A stretch of 15,759 bases of DNA. Origin: Terriglobales bacterium (lineage in GTDB: Bacteria > Acidobacteriota > Terriglobia > Terriglobales > Acidobacteriaceae). Location of the stretch: contig JAATFE010000491.1 of NCBI GenBank assembly GCA_015655365.1, forward strand, positions 1 to 15,759. Reading direction: 5' to 3'. The notes below the pieces were generated by a model that saw only the letters and a list, made by a program, of their open reading frames with translations, ran no database searches and was not told the DNA's origin. Positions 1-7,233 of this stretch are shown here, piece after piece. The number at the start of each line of letters is the position of its first letter. The first letter of the stretch is position 1. The position numbers and the translations under genes were made by a program.

Positions 1-155
1 CGTTGCTTGGGATGGGTTTCAGTCCGGTCGCCTGGGGGCGGAAAATTTCAGACTGAGCAATGGATATAAGAAGCAGATGAAAAGGAAATGAATTGCGGGG
101 GAAATCGAAAGGGCATTTTTCCAGGTTTTTGACTGCATGAATTCGTACCAGCGCT

Positions 156-188
156 GGGTGCCCCAGGTCTCGCTTTTGAGACCTGGGA
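156..188 (-). repeat. Palindromic repeat, family A copy 1
   Basis: A perfect 10-bp stem (162-171 with 178-187) encloses the 6-base loop GCTTTT. Read on the minus strand, the element starts TCCCA and ends TGGGGCACCC. The same two ends occur in the hairpin at 10251-10302, whose stem interior is unrelated. Constant ends around a variable stem suggest a REP-like dispersed intergenic element. I recall similar elements in Acidobacteriaceae genomes, but this was not checked against a database. Confidence 0.7.
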
Positions 189-246
189 GAGCACGAACCC
201 AAGGGACAAAATCAATTGGTCAAAGACCGAGTAGGTGTAGAGTGGC

Positions 247-266
247 TTTGAAAAGGCACGGCTTTA
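247..266 (-). repeat. Degenerate family B repeat segment
   Basis: Read on the minus strand this 20-base stretch matches TAAAGYCGTGYCYTTTCAAA. The same consensus fits bases 5676-5695 on the plus strand, with three differences in 20 bases. The copy at 5676 forms one arm of a perfect hairpin, whereas here the partner arm has decayed. It is probably a relic of the same dispersed intergenic repeat. Confidence 0.5.
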
Positions 267-346
267 CAGGCTGCGGAAAAACGCGGGCAAAAGGGCGATA
301 TGCGTCAGGGCACGACCGGGGCACCCTCTGAGTCGATGCCGAATTC

Positions 347-1963
347 CTACGATATGTGGCGGAAGAGCCAGTAGAGCGACCCGGAGAGCAGGGCTGCGGC
401 AGGCAGGGTAAATACCCAGCCGGCGGCGATGTTGCGCACGGTGGTCAGGCGCAGTCCGCTGCCATTAGCGCTCATGGTGCCGGCCACGCCGGAGCTGAGA
501 ATGTGGGTGGTGCTGACGGGCAGGCCGAAATTGTCGGCGGCGAAGATGGTGCCCATGGCCACCAGTTCGGCGCAGGCTCCTTCCGCATAGGTCAGATGCT
601 CCTTGCCGATCTTTTCGCCCACGGTGACCACGATCCGCTTCCAGCCCACCATGGTGCCCAAGCCGAGGGCCAGGGCCACGGCCACTTTCACCCAGTTGGG
701 AATGAACTTGGTGGCCTTGTCGACCTTGCTCTTGTAGTTCTTGAGGGCGTCGTTTTCCTGGGGCGTGAAGGCCGGGTTATTGTTCTTTTGCATCAGACGA
801 ATGGCTTCGCCGGCCACATACATATCGTTGCGGACGTTGGTTTGTTCCCTGGCCGGAACCGACTTGAGCGCCTTGTAGAGGGCCACTTCGTGGTTCAGGT
901 CTTCCACCAGTTCGCGGAGGGCCAGAATCGTGTCCGGCTGAATCTGCTTGGTGCGGATGTAGTCGGTGACTTCGGCGCGGGCATCGGCGCCCAGAATGCC
1001 GTTTTTGTCCACGTGGCGGTCGAGGATGCGGCCCGCCGTTTCAGAAGCGGAGATGAACTCCTGAATATCGCGCGGGGTGCCGGCGTGGTTGAGTGCGTAG
1101 GCGGTGGGGACGGTGCCGATGAGGATGAGCATGATGAGGCCCATGCCCTTCTGCCCATCGTTCGAACCGTGGAAGAAGCTGACGCCGGTGCAGGTGAGCA
1201 CCAGCAGGGCGCGCACGGGAAGCGGCGGCGGCTGGTTGTTTTTGGGCGATTCGTAGAGCGCCGGGAATTTGAAAATCAGCTTGGAGAGCAGCATCAGCAG
1301 GAAAGCGCCGCCAAAGCCAACGACCGGCGAGATGAGCAGCACCTTGAGGACCTTGTAGGCCTGATCCCAATCCACGCCCGAGGTGCCGGTGTGGGTGTTG
1401 AGCATCTGGTTGACGACGCCCACGCCGATGATGGAGCCGACCATGGTGTGGGAGCTGGAGGCGGGCAATCCGAACCACCAGGTGCTCAGGTTCCACAGAA
1501 TGGCGGCAATCAGCAGGGCAAAAACCATGGCGAAGCCGGAGCCGGAACTGACCTGGAGGATGAGCTCGACGGGCAGCAGGGTAATGACCGCGAAGGCCAC
1601 CGTGCCGGTGGAGGCGAGTACGCCGGCCAGATTGCAAAGGCCCGACCAGACCACCGCGGCATTGGGCGACAGGGTGTGGGTATAAATGACCGTGGCGACG
1701 GCATTGGCGGTGTCGTGAAATCCGTTGACGAATTCGAAGCCGAGGGCGATCAGAAGGGCGAGGGCAAGCAGCAGATAGGGCCAGATGCTGACGACGGTCA
1801 CGCCGCTCAGATCCGCCGCCACATGGAAAGCGATGTAGCCGAGGCCGCTCCCCATGGCCAGAACGAAAACCGCGATGTTGGACGGGCTTGTCTTCTTGAT
1901 TTTGCTGTCAAGCAGAGAGGTTTTTCTGGGGATGGCTTGAACCAATGTCGCCGCGTCGGCCAT
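347..1963 (-). CDS. pit: PiT-family inorganic phosphate transporter
   Basis: A multi-pass inner-membrane phosphate permease of the PiT family (PF01384), which imports phosphate or metal-phosphate using the ion gradient. Counting from the chosen ATG, the first PiT signature is near residues 81-93 (GFHDTANAVATVI) and the second near 267-274 (GSNDGQKG). The re-entrant motifs GLPASSSHT (about 166) and GLPVSTTHI (about 481) are both present, which matches the internal duplication of the family. A hydrophilic stretch of about 120 residues (about 293-413) separates the two halves and is likely cytoplasmic. I chose the ATG at 1963 because GGGGGA lies 6 bases upstream; a 17-residue-longer upstream start lacks this support. 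The product is 538 residues, a usual length for this subgroup. No phoU-like partner gene is adjacent in the window. Confidence 0.93.
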   Translation of the reverse strand: MADAATLVQAIPRKTSLLDSKIKKTSPSNIAVFVLAMGSGLGYIAFHVAADLSGVTVVSIWPYLLLALALLIALGFEFVNGFHDTANAVATVIYTHTLSPNAAVVWSGLCNLAGVLASTGTVAFAVITLLPVELILQVSSGSGFAMVFALLIAAILWNLSTWWFGLPASSSHTMVGSIIGVGVVNQMLNTHTGTSGVDWDQAYKVLKVLLISPVVGFGGAFLLMLLSKLIFKFPALYESPKNNQPPPLPVRALLVLTCTGVSFFHGSNDGQKGMGLIMLILIGTVPTAYALNHAGTPRDIQEFISASETAGRILDRHVDKNGILGADARAEVTDYIRTKQIQPDTILALRELVEDLNHEVALYKALKSVPAREQTNVRNDMYVAGEAIRLMQKNNNPAFTPQENDALKNYKSKVDKATKFIPNWVKVAVALALGLGTMVGWKRIVVTVGEKIGKEHLTYAEGACAELVAMGTIFAADNFGLPVSTTHILSSGVAGTMSANGSGLRLTTVRNIAAGWVFTLPAAALLSGSLYWLFRHIS

Positions 1964-2026
1964 TAGCAGTCCCCCAAGCTGCCGGAAACTGCCCGGCCAG
2001 GCATGGAACGGCAAAACACAGTCTTA

Positions 2027-2055
2027 ATTATGGATATACGGGATAAATGAAATAA
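2027..2055 (-). promoter_or_regulatory. Possible promoter of the phosphate transporter gene
   Basis: On the minus strand, TTATTT (2050-2055) and CATAAT (2027-2032) are separated by 17 bases. The -10 matches the consensus at five of six positions, but the -35 is weak. The site lies about 60 bases upstream of the start codon in a locally AT-rich stretch. No Pho-box repeat was recognised. Confidence 0.28.
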
Positions 2056-2243
2056 GAGGGTTCTGTTGCGGGAGAGACAACGGCGGGTTTGGCAGGGTTC
2101 CATAAAATCCCAACAACCACATTGTGTGACGCAGTTGTTTGCTCAGCGAATCCGAGTCCGAGGTGCCTCCAGACACTCCTGATTCTACACTGGGCGGGCC
2201 GAATGCAAGAAAAAGTGGTGAATTGTGCAGCGGGGCCGGAGGA
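2056..2243. other. Gap between transporter and R-M module
   Basis: This stretch holds no convincing gene or repeat. Short open frames on both strands lack family resemblance and good ribosome binding sites. It marks the left boundary of the presumed R-M insertion. I did not find a direct repeat matching the right boundary near 4255. Confidence 0.4.
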
Positions 2244-2272
2244 CGGATTTGGACCTGTGGTTCAGGAATCCG
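2244..2272 (-). other. Imperfect hairpin at the end of the small ORF
   Basis: CGGATT (2244-2249) pairs with AATCCG (2267-2272). Inside it TGGACC pairs with GGTTCA (one G-T pair) around a TGT loop, with a two-base bulge. The hairpin overlaps the stop codon of the leftward 53-residue ORF. No T-run follows on the minus strand, so it is not a classical intrinsic terminator; it might act as a transcript-end structure for the methyltransferase operon. Confidence 0.35.
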
Positions 2273-2423
2273 CCAGCTGTTGGAGGACATCGCCGTTTTC
2301 TTCCATCGCGCGCTTTGCAGTCTCGATCTGCACAGCGAGTTCGGGATCGTCTTTAGCCTTCTGTCCGGGTTCTGTCCGACCAGGGCTATGACGTTTCTTG
2401 CTTTTTTTCGCTTTCTCTTCCAT
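2262..2423 (-). CDS. Small charged hypothetical protein (53 aa)
   Basis: I do not recognise a named family. The first 25 residues are rich in Lys, Arg and Gly (EEKAKKSKKRH and onward). The remainder looks like an acidic amphipathic helix containing DDPELAVQ, AKRAMEEN and DVLQQLAD. The ATG at 2423 has GGAGG 8 bases upstream, a strong ribosome binding site and the main argument that the gene is real. It starts 36 bases after the methyltransferase stop on the same strand, so the two are probably co-transcribed. It could be an accessory of the R-M module or an older host gene. It has no HTH, signal peptide or membrane segment. A 162-base ORF could still be chance. Confidence 0.5.
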   Translation of the reverse strand: MEEKAKKSKKRHSPGRTEPGQKAKDDPELAVQIETAKRAMEENGDVLQQLADS

Positions 2424-2459
2424 TGCGACTGCCTCCCTCCCACACCCCAAGAGCATAGG

Positions 2460-3464
2460 TCAGACAGCGAGCAGTTGCCTTTGAAAGCCCGTCTCTTCTT
2501 CGACTGAGACATACTCGCCGCTGTCGATGCACGCGTATAACTCCTTCATTCTCGAAACGGGCAGACCTTTGGGAACGAAGCGGAGTACAGAAGCCGCCAC
2601 ATACTCGCGATTCAGTTCGAAGGCCAGCCATTTGCGGCCTTCTGCCTCTGCCACCATGCCCGTGGTATTGGAGCCGGCAAAGATGTCGACTACTAAATCG
2701 CCGGGGTCGGTAAGCAGGCGAATAAAGAACTCCGGCAATTTGGATGGAAAACGCGCAGGATGGCCCTTGACCCCGACCTCTTTGCAGGCTCCCAGATACA
2801 CGCCATTGCTCTCGGAGTTTGGAATCTGCAGGAGGTTGGAGGGAATTGCCCCGCCGTTGTCCGTTGCGAAGGCAAGCCCAATCTCGTGGCCAGATGGCCG
2901 CTGTTTCGGCTTATAGAAAGCAGCAGGGTCTTCCAGCAGTTTCTTCATGCGTGGGCTGTACTCGGTCAGTACATTGGAAACGTTGGCCTTGGGCCATTCC
3001 GAGCGCGAAAACCACCAAAGGGTATTGACGGTGTCCTTGGCCCGGATCTTTCGCTTGTTAACCCATTCAATCGGGCTGGGCAGCTTGGACGGATTGTGCC
3101 AGAAAAACTCTTGGGCCAGGTGGAAGCCCAGTTCGTCGCAGAATCGCAGCAGCACTCTGAACTGGTAGAGGCTGCGCACGGGAACGCCTTTGCGATAGGC
3201 GCCCCCTAGATCGAGGACAAAGCTCCCATCTTCGCGCAATTTCCGGTACACCATGCGACCAAATTCAAGCAGCCAATTCACATACTCTGACTGATCCAGG
3301 TTGCCATATTCCTTTTGCCGCTGGAGTGCGAATGGAGGGCTGGTGAGAACCAGGTTGACGGATGCGTCGGGCAAATCCGCGAGCAATTTGAGGGAGTCAC
3401 CCACATAGGCGGCGCCAAGTTGCGTCGAATAAGCGGGATTCGCGGGAATGAGGGGAGCCGACAT
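2460..3464 (-). CDS. pvuIIM: PvuII-like DNA N4-cytosine methyltransferase
   Basis: Protects host DNA by methylating cytosine in the recognition site; M.PvuII makes N4-methylcytosine in CAGCTG. The product is 334 residues from the chosen ATG. It shows the beta-class order, with catalytic motif IV TSPPF at about 41-45, preceding the SAM-binding motif I DIFAGSNTTG at about 260-269. Long blocks match my memory of M.PvuII, including PSKLPSPIEWVNKRKIR, NLLQIPNSESNG and HPARFPSKLPEFFIR, so the same specificity is likely but is inference. I chose the ATG at 3464 because GAGG lies 5 bases upstream; a GTG two codons earlier would sit on top of that site. The gene diverges from the controller-endonuclease pair across about 50 bases that hold an 18-bp palindrome, as in PvuII-type systems. 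The GC content (31 of 60 bases in 2521-2580) is below the flanks. Confidence 0.95.
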   Translation of the reverse strand: MSAPLIPANPAYSTQLGAAYVGDSLKLLADLPDASVNLVLTSPPFALQRQKEYGNLDQSEYVNWLLEFGRMVYRKLREDGSFVLDLGGAYRKGVPVRSLYQFRVLLRFCDELGFHLAQEFFWHNPSKLPSPIEWVNKRKIRAKDTVNTLWWFSRSEWPKANVSNVLTEYSPRMKKLLEDPAAFYKPKQRPSGHEIGLAFATDNGGAIPSNLLQIPNSESNGVYLGACKEVGVKGHPARFPSKLPEFFIRLLTDPGDLVVDIFAGSNTTGMVAEAEGRKWLAFELNREYVAASVLRFVPKGLPVSRMKELYACIDSGEYVSVEEETGFQRQLLAV

Positions 3465-3469
3465 TGACA
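3464..3469 (+). promoter_or_regulatory. Possible -35 box of the controller-endonuclease operon
   Basis: TTGACA, a perfect consensus -35, lies on the plus strand and overlaps the methyltransferase start codon. No good -10 follows at 16-18 bases; the best nearby candidates are ACTGTA at 17 bases and TAGATT at 21 bases. A weak -10 would suit a promoter that depends on activation by the controller protein, but that is inference. Confidence 0.35.
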
Positions 3470-3474
3470 CCTCA

Positions 3475-3492
3475 TACAGTCTATAGACTGTA
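3475..3492. promoter_or_regulatory. 18-bp perfect palindrome, putative C-box operator
   Basis: TACAGTCTATAGACTGTA is an exact inverted repeat between the divergent methyltransferase and controller genes. Its core AGTC-TATA-GACT carries the half-sites known from C-boxes bound by restriction-modification controller proteins. The usual outer half-sites of a tandem pair (another GACT to the left, AGTC to the right) are not obvious, so this may be a single or divergent operator. It lies 11-28 bases upstream of the methyltransferase start and 26-43 bases upstream of the controller ATG, well placed to regulate both. Confidence 0.7.
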
Positions 3493-3517
3493 GATTTCAG
3501 GTTAGCACGGGTTGAGC

Positions 3518-3763
3518 ATGGAGAGAATGAAATCCTCCAGCTCTCAGCTTACCGCCCGTGCAAGGTTTGCGGTCAACCTGAGATCGGCACGTTTGGCGCG
3601 CGGCTTTTCACAAGAGGAACTCGCAGCTCGCGCAGACCTACATCGGAACTATGTCGGGAGCGTCGAGCGAAACGAGAAAAACATTTCCATCGACAGTATG
3701 GAACGTCTTGCGATTGCCTTGGAGGTTGATGTTTTGGACCTGTTGGCGCGGGAGCGCGCGTGA
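3518..3763 (+). CDS. pvuIIC: R-M controller protein (XRE-type, C.PvuII-like)
   Basis: A small helix-turn-helix regulator of the kind that times endonuclease expression in type II systems, binding as dimers to C-boxes near its own promoter. Counting from the ATG at 3518 it has 81 residues. The HTH covers about 31-52 ([20 protein letters not shown]), followed by [19 protein letters not shown], typical of the HTH_3 fold. An in-frame ATG at 3527 gives 78 residues, closer to known C proteins, but its GGAG is only 3 bases away; a TTG at 3512 is also possible. The start therefore stays uncertain. The stop overlaps the endonuclease start as GTGA, so the two are translationally coupled. The position, divergent from the methyltransferase, matches the PvuII layout. 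Confidence 0.9.
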   Translation: MERMKSSSSQLTARARFAVNLRSARLARGFSQEELAARADLHRNYVGSVERNEKNISIDSMERLAIALEVDVLDLLARERA

Positions 3764-4254
3764 AACCGCATCCCGATCACTTGAAGCTCCGTGCCCTTCT
3801 TCCCAGTGTCCGCAAACTCCAGAGACTCGCCTCGGAACATGGAATCGACGACATTTTCCAAGACAATGGCGGCAAAGTTCTCCAAGTCCTGCTCTACACA
3901 GGGCTAACGATACTGCCAGGGCGCGAGGGGAACGATGCTCGGGACGAAACCGGCCGGGAATACGAACTGAAGTCGGTCAACACTCGGCTCACGCATAGCT
4001 TTTCCACGCACCACCACATGAACCCCCACATTATCGGAAAATATAGACAGGTAGATTGGATATTTGCTGTTTACGACGGAATTGAACTTACCGAAATATA
4101 CCTTTTGACCCCAGCGCACATTGAACCCTATTTCAAAAAATGGGCCAAGAAATGGGCTGACGATGGCAACAAAGACATCAATAACCCCAAGATTCCTTTG
4201 AATTTTGTGCGCAATACGGGAAAGTGCATCTATTCCGCAGCCCAAACTGCATAA
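3760..4254 (+). CDS. pvuIIR: PvuII-like type II restriction endonuclease
   Basis: Cleaves unmethylated DNA, in R.PvuII at the centre of CAGCTG leaving blunt ends. The 164-residue protein (R.PvuII has 157) resembles that enzyme throughout as I recall it. Visible blocks are DIFQDNGGK (31-39), LPGREGNDA (52-60), EYELKS (67-72), STHHHMNP (82-89), KYRQV (94-98) and [11 protein letters not shown] near the end. The metal and catalytic residues of R.PvuII (D58, E68, K70) appear here as D59, E69 and K71. The DNA-contacting D34 and H84/H85 correspond to D35 and H85/H86. All are intact, so an active enzyme is expected. Translation starts at GTG 3760, overlapping the controller stop. GC falls to 46 of 120 bases in 4021-4140, far below the adjacent scpA, which indicates foreign origin. 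The gene ends 6 bp from the convergent scpA stop. Confidence 0.95.
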   Translation: MKPHPDHLKLRALLPSVRKLQRLASEHGIDDIFQDNGGKVLQVLLYTGLTILPGREGNDARDETGREYELKSVNTRLTHSFSTHHHMNPHIIGKYRQVDWIFAVYDGIELTEIYLLTPAHIEPYFKKWAKKWADDGNKDINNPKIPLNFVRNTGKCIYSAAQTA

Positions 4255-4260
4255 CCTCAG

Positions 4261-5493
4261 CTATCGCCAGTCGTCGTGGGGCACGTTGGCCAGGCCCTCG
4301 GTCATCACGGCGTCGAAGGCGGTGTGCTTCTTGATGAAGATCTCGCTGAAGGCGCGGTCCTGGCGGAGCAGAACGGCTTGCAAGCGAACCAACTCAAGAA
4401 GGGCCAGGAACATGGCTACCAGCGCGCGCTCCGAGCGGGTGTGGCTGAGGAGGCGGCGCAGAGCCACCGGCTTGTCTTCCATGGTGAGGCGGCGGGCCAA
4501 AAACTGCATCATCTGGCTCACGGTCACCGAGTCCTCGTCCATGTTGAAGACGGGCCGCTTGCGGGCGCGCTCCAAAATGTCACGAAAGATGCGAACCAGG
4601 TCCACGGTGTCGGCAGCAATTTCCGGCTCGGCGGCGGCATCGTTTTTGAACGCGCTGATGCCGGGATTGGTCCAGGTGGCGGCTTCGAGCATCTGTTTCT
4701 GCTGCAACATCTGCGCGGCGTTCTTGAAGCGCTCGTGCTCCAGCAGGCGCTCGACCAGCTCGCGGCGAGGATCCTCGGCGGCATCGTCCGGGCCGGAAGG
4801 CGCGCGCGGCAGCAGCATCTTGCTCTTGATGTGAATGAGCAGCGAGGCGATGTAGATGAACTCGCCGGCCACATCCACGTCGGTGGCCTTGAGCTGGTTC
4901 ACATAGGAGAGGAACTGGGCCGTGATGCGGGCGATGGGGATGTCGTAAATGTCGATGTCCTGCTTGCGGATCAGGTCCAGCAGCAGGTCGAGCGGGCCGT
5001 CGTAAACCTGGCTCACGATGACCGAGAAGGGGGAGAGGTCGTCCGCGTCGTCGCGGGACTTGATGGGGGCGGGCGGCTTGGGCTCCTGTTTCTGCTCCGG
5101 GGCTGGTTCCGGTGCGGCTACTACGGCAGCTTCTTGAGCGGTCTCTTCGGCGGGAGCGACTTCTGCCACCGGCTCGGCCTCAACGGGGGACGGCTCTTCG
5201 GAGATCACCGGTGCGGCTTCCTCAGCGGGGGCTACAGGCTCGGGGATGGCCGCAGCGACGGGGACGGTCTCGGCGGGGGCTGCTGGCTCGGGCACAGCGG
5301 CGACGGCTTCCGAATTGTAGGGCTGATCGGTCAATGCTTCGTTTACCGGGCTTTCTTCAATACTGCTCGAAAACTGATTCGGGTTGCTGGGTTCGGGCTG
5401 CGCAGACCGCGAGAAAAGGCCAAATCCGGAGCGAATGCCACCCAATGCAAAATCGAGCGCTCTTCGCCACCACGGGACCGCCTTTTCAAGCAT
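4261..5493 (-). CDS. scpA: Segregation and condensation protein ScpA with long N-terminal extension
   Basis: The kleisin subunit of the Smc-ScpAB condensin, which organises and segregates the chromosome. The ScpA core spans about 151-410. It begins near FSVIVSQVYDGPLDLLLDLI, the classic N-terminal kleisin helix, and contains EFIYIASLLIHIKSKMLLP. The C-terminal winged-helix part holds SERALVAMFLALLELVRL and ends near FDAVMTEGLANVPHDDWR. The first 150 residues are unusual: a Trp/Arg-bearing start followed by a Pro/Ala/Glu/Val-rich tract, probably disordered; most ScpA proteins are about 250 residues. The ATG at 5493 has only a weak ribosome binding site, so a later non-ATG start is possible. 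It probably belongs to the leftward M50-trpS-cupin cluster. scpB, a common downstream partner, is absent and the endonuclease gene abuts it instead. Confidence 0.92.
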   Translation of the reverse strand: MLEKAVPWWRRALDFALGGIRSGFGLFSRSAQPEPSNPNQFSSSIEESPVNEALTDQPYNSEAVAAVPEPAAPAETVPVAAAIPEPVAPAEEAAPVISEEPSPVEAEPVAEVAPAEETAQEAAVVAAPEPAPEQKQEPKPPAPIKSRDDADDLSPFSVIVSQVYDGPLDLLLDLIRKQDIDIYDIPIARITAQFLSYVNQLKATDVDVAGEFIYIASLLIHIKSKMLLPRAPSGPDDAAEDPRRELVERLLEHERFKNAAQMLQQKQMLEAATWTNPGISAFKNDAAAEPEIAADTVDLVRIFRDILERARKRPVFNMDEDSVTVSQMMQFLARRLTMEDKPVALRRLLSHTRSERALVAMFLALLELVRLQAVLLRQDRAFSEIFIKKHTAFDAVMTEGLANVPHDDWR

Positions 5494-5562
5494 CGGTATG
5501 CCCTGGCCCCATCCGCCGCTTCGGGGGATGTTATTTCCTACAATCTTGCGCTTACGTTGGCC

Positions 5563-5600
5563 TCACCGCAGGCCGCTTTTCCTTTAGCAGCCTGCGGTGA
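5563..5600. repeat. Hairpin with 11-bp perfect stem
   Basis: TCACCGCAGGC (5563-5573) pairs exactly with GCCTGCGGTGA (5590-5600) around a 16-base loop. It is the first of three hairpins packed between the cupin and scpA genes. No clean T-tract follows on the minus strand, so it is more likely a repeat element or processing structure than a terminator. Confidence 0.6.
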
Positions 5601-5633
5601 AAGTCAAAGAAGCCGGAAAAAACCATCCCTCAG

Positions 5634-5690
5634 GGGCTAAAGCCCATGTTTATTTTCAACCACTTACGGCACGACTAAAGTCGTGTCCTT
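5634..5690. repeat. Family B repeat: two short-loop hairpins
   Basis: Two perfect inverted repeats sit in tandem. GGGCT-AA-AGCCC lies at 5634-5645 and CACGACT-AA-AGTCGTG at 5670-5685, the second extendable by two pairs including a G-T. Both share a CTAAAG centre. The right part (5676-5695) recurs in degenerate form at 247-266. The style matches dispersed intergenic repeats I recall from Acidobacteria, but genome-wide copy number is unknown here. It may shape the transcript between cupin and scpA. Confidence 0.6.
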
Positions 5691-5717
5691 TCAAAACTGG
5701 ACTTTCACCATAGGCTG

Positions 5718-6053
5718 TTAGGCGTAATCCTCGCGGTAAGGGGTGAAGATGTCGAGGACCACGGAGGGCTGGCCGGCGGTGGCCTGGTGCTCCGTGCCGC
5801 CCGCTACCAGCAGGCTGTCTCCGGCGGAAAGCGCGTGGGCAACGCCCGCCACGGTGAGCTGAATGGCGCCGGAAACGACAAAAACCACCTGGTCGTGCGG
5901 ATGGCTGTGCGCGCCGCCTACCCAGCTGGCTTCCATTTTGTTCCGGACCAGCATAACGCTCTTGTTGTAGGACATGACCTGGCGGCGGAGGCCCGGTTCG
6001 GGGCTCACGGTTTTGCTGTCGTCGGACTTGATCACTTCATCGGCTGCGGACAT
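5718..6053 (-). CDS. Small cupin-domain protein
   Basis: A single-domain cupin of 111 residues forming a small beta-barrel. The first cupin motif is GGAHSHPHDQVVFVVSG (about 46-62), giving likely metal ligands H49, H51 or H53, with Gln55 where many cupins have Glu. The second motif is GDSLLVAGGTEHQA, with H89 as the last ligand. Such proteins include sugar- or metabolite-binding enzymes and sensors; the substrate cannot be read from the sequence. It starts at ATG 6053 with GGAG about 7 bases upstream. It follows trpS by 30 bases on the same strand, so co-transcription is likely, though no functional link to tryptophan charging is evident. No signal peptide is visible, so it is probably cytoplasmic. 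Confidence 0.88.
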   Translation of the reverse strand: MSAADEVIKSDDSKTVSPEPGLRRQVMSYNKSVMLVRNKMEASWVGGAHSHPHDQVVFVVSGAIQLTVAGVAHALSAGDSLLVAGGTEHQATAGQPSVVLDIFTPYREDYA

Positions 6054-6083
6054 TCTGTTCTCCTATTGCTTTGTACGGCTGGC

Positions 6084-7124
<1,041 letters not shown>

Positions 7125-7233
7125 TGTGCGTATCGATTCCGGGTGGCGCAAGGGAATGCGGCCGTCTCTCAAAAATACTGAATAGGCTCAGTCCATTGTA
7201 GCGGGAGCCGGGCGGGCTGCGCGCTCTAGGACC

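Larger units (their letters stand above)
1..346. other. Intergenic region without a convincing gene
   Basis: No reading frame here looks like a conserved protein. A 29-codon open stretch ending in TGA at 89-91 could be the tail of a rightward gene entering from the left edge, but it is too short to support. The region carries one palindromic repeat (156-188) and a degenerate copy of a second repeat type (247-266), which I list separately. It lies downstream of the leftward phosphate transporter gene, whose stop is at 347-349. I see no obvious T-tract terminator for that gene. Confidence 0.5.

Noticed and set aside
2..91. Possible C-terminal tail of a gene entering from the left edge
   Set aside because: 29 codons without a recognisable motif; could be chance.
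137..331. 64-codon ORF in the left intergenic region
   Set aside because: It is translated through a palindromic repeat and a repeat relic and has no convincing ribosome binding site.
356..1966. Long open frame (536 codons) antisense to the phosphate transporter
   Set aside because: It mirrors the transporter gene in GC-rich codons, is His/Gly/Gln-rich without family motifs, and the opposite strand encodes a clear PiT protein.
2230..2260. Resemblance to the 3-prime end of a tRNA on the minus strand (GGTCCAAATCC-like T loop)
   Set aside because: The T stem does not pair, no anticodon arm or D arm is found, and the bases are better explained by the hairpin at 2244-2272. An attachment-site scar remains possible but unsupported.
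2024..2512. 162-codon leftward ORF overlapping the methyltransferase end and small ORF
   Set aside because: Different frame from both, no family features, and its start lies within the methyltransferase gene.
7125..7233. T-box or Trp leader upstream of trpS
   Set aside because: No specifier-loop layout, no T-box consensus and no tandem Trp codons are visible in the short gap.
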